This document shows positions 21,221 to 22,538 of a DNA stretch of 22,538 nt, piece by piece. The notes below the pieces were generated by a model. It did not search any database. It saw only the letters and a program-made list of their open reading frames with translations, and was not told where the DNA came from. The DNA is from J038 sp036734085 (GTDB lineage Bacteria > Chloroflexota > Anaerolineae > Aggregatilineales > Phototrophicaceae): NCBI GenBank assembly GCA_036734085.1, contig DAIMZF010000046.1, positions 1 through 22,538 on the forward strand, written 5' to 3'. Within the stretch, counting starts at the first letter, position 1. The number at the start of each line of letters is the position of its first letter. Made by a program: the position numbers and the translations under genes.

Positions 21221-22538
21221 CGTCTGCTCCGGTAGAACCACATGCCCGCGCCAAAGGCCAGCAGTAAACCCGGTACAAAGAAGATGACAAAGAACGTCAC
21301 CTGGTCTAGCTGGCTGGGTGAGATAAAGATGGTCGGTGGGGCAAGGGCGGATGGCGCAAAACCAAACGAGATGGTTTCCTCAAACTCCGTGAGCCAGTTC
21401 ATCGCGCCGAAGAATAATTGCGCGTTGCCCGGCGGTGAGCTGATTTGACCATCACTGGCAAAGTCGCTATCCCCAATCAGCACAATGCGCCCGTTGGTAT
21501 CCGCGTTAAATGCAAAGCCCACCAGCACTAAAGGCCCCACAAGGTCTTCGCCTTCGTCGTATTCGTATTCATTATTCAGTCCCAGAGCAGGCAGGTTTGT
21601 TTCCCCATAGCTAAAATCAGAACTGAGGATGGCGCTTCCGTTGTTTACAGGTGGCGATGTGCTTACATCTATGGCACGCGCCAGGCGGAACAGGCTGTAA
21701 CTGTCCGGTTCTTCGGGGATGTTCACACCTGCCGTTATGGGCGAGTCGAAGGTGTACACACTGATAGCATCAAGCGGGGTGGGGTTGTCCGCGCCGGGCA
21801 AAAACTCAACGACGACAGCATCCAGCGCACGGATGCCCCAGTTTTCCCATAAATAACTGTTGAACGGGCTTTGTTCCAGCAAAAAGCCCTGGTCAGCGAA
21901 AACCGGGTCGGCCATGATGAGGATGGAACCGCCCTGCGCTAAGTATGCGTCAATCGCGGCGATGGTCGCGGGCGCGAAATCCTCACGCGGGCGGGATAAA
22001 ACCACCACAGAGGCTTCGGCAGGGATGGGTTGGTTATTGGCGATAAGCTCACGCAAATCAAATTCCACCACGCGCCACCCGTTGAGGTTCAGCAGTTCCC
22101 CAACGATGGATAAGCCGTTCGTGGACGTATCACGCAGGCTACGCTGGCCGTGCGATGTATCAAAGAATGCGGCAAAGTTGCCTTGTTGCAGTAAACGGTT
22201 GATGGCGAAGGACATATCGCGCTCGTGTTTGTCTACAATGGGCACATACGAGATTGTAGACGGGATAATCTCGTCGTTTTCGTCGGCCAGCGCGATGAAG
22301 ACATCGCCATCCTGTGCGCCATAGGTATTGGCGATTGCGGGTTGCTCTACCGGGTCAATATACAAACGGCGGATGCGCCCGTTGGAAATCACCTCATATT
22401 GCCGCCAGTATTGGTCGTCTAACTCGCGCACGGCGATGTTCTCCGCCGAATAAAAGCCGATAATCCGCAGGCTGACCGGAATACGGCTGATAATCTGCTC
22501 TGTGCTATCGCTGAGGGTAAAATTGCGCGTTTCTGTCA
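21217..22538 (-). CDS. GldG-like ABC transporter auxiliary protein (5' end outside window)
   Basis: Partial: the reading frame stays open to the right edge (22538), so the N-terminus lies beyond it. The visible internal GTG at 22431 is not the start, because the upstream codons continue a coherent protein (RNFTLSDSTEQII, VSLRIIGFYSAE). About 440 residues are visible. Features match the ABC-type uncharacterised/GldG family: an extracytoplasmic domain with YIDPVEQP, VVVLSRPREDFAPATI, the GGSILIMADP segment that follows AAIDAYLAQ, and IVLIGDSDFASDG. A final membrane helix (FFVIFFVPGLLLAFGAGMWF) with a basic YRSRR end follows. Homologues sit with an ABC-2 type permease and ATPase, in gliding systems of Bacteroidota and in uncharacterised exporters elsewhere. 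Those genes would be expected just outside the right edge. Confidence 0.85.
   Translation of the reverse strand, partial: TETRNFTLSDSTEQIISRIPVSLRIIGFYSAENIAVRELDDQYWRQYEVISNGRIRRLYIDPVEQPAIANTYGAQDGDVFIALADENDEIIPSTISYVPIVDKHERDMSFAINRLLQQGNFAAFFDTSHGQRSLRDTSTNGLSIVGELLNLNGWRVVEFDLRELIANNQPIPAEASVVVLSRPREDFAPATIAAIDAYLAQGGSILIMADPVFADQGFLLEQSPFNSYLWENWGIRALDAVVVEFLPGADNPTPLDAISVYTFDSPITAGVNIPEEPDSYSLFRLARAIDVSTSPPVNNGSAILSSDFSYGETNLPALGLNNEYEYDEGEDLVGPLVLVGFAFNADTNGRIVLIGDSDFASDGQISSPPGNAQLFFGAMNWLTEFEETISFGFAPSALAPPTIFISPSQLDQVTFFVIFFVPGLLLAFGAGMWFYRSRR

Noticed and set aside
21221..21241. GTG 21241 as the start of the DUF4340 gene
   Set aside because: ATG 21220 has a good GGAG site and a typical ATGA overlap with the upstream stop.

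Overview
The window reads as a stretch of chromosome from a Chloroflexota bacterium, most likely Anaerolineae-like. This is inferred from the protein repertoire: a secreted S41 peptidase with a PPC-like tail, Pro/Thr-rich lipoproteins, SH3b/Fn3 envelope proteins, a GldG-DUF4340 pair, PucR regulators and a winged-helix gene trio of a type I associate with this phylum. No 16S or marker gene is present to prove it. Coding density is high and intergenic gaps are short. I see no tRNA, rRNA, CRISPR array, insertion sequence or phage gene.

Left part (1-6652, all plus strand): a consensus-like promoter drives a secreted S41/PDZ peptidase that ends at a strong rho-independent terminator. Next comes a two-gene operon of an Hsp70-type ATPase without the helical lid and a HEAT-repeat protein, followed by an exported WD40 propeller protein with a TTG start.

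Middle (6655-12417): a PucR-family regulator lies on the minus strand behind a small four-helix membrane protein. Divergent from them is a lipoprotein with a Pro/Thr stalk. A strong promoter just after the lipoprotein precedes a tight three-gene operon (521, 157 and 141 aa). Its first two products carry winged-helix-like segments. None of the three matches a function I can name, and this is the best candidate for an undescribed system here.

Right part (12497-22538): a secreted protein with an internal duplication (minus) is divergent from a large secreted SH3b/Fn3 protein (plus). Then come a chorismate mutase-DAHP synthase fusion (minus), divergent from a second PucR-family regulator (plus) whose upstream region has three tandem 10-bp repeats. 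Last is a minus-strand operon entering from beyond the right edge: a GldG-like ABC-transporter auxiliary protein (5' end cut off), a DUF4340 protein and an LCP-family protein, joined by a 4-nt ATGA overlap and a 2-nt gap.

The only clear metabolic gene is the DAHP synthase (entry to aromatic amino acid synthesis). Most of the rest concerns the envelope, regulation and protein-protein scaffolding. Several start codons were moved from the longest possible ORF because a Shine-Dalgarno sequence or signal peptide points to an internal start.
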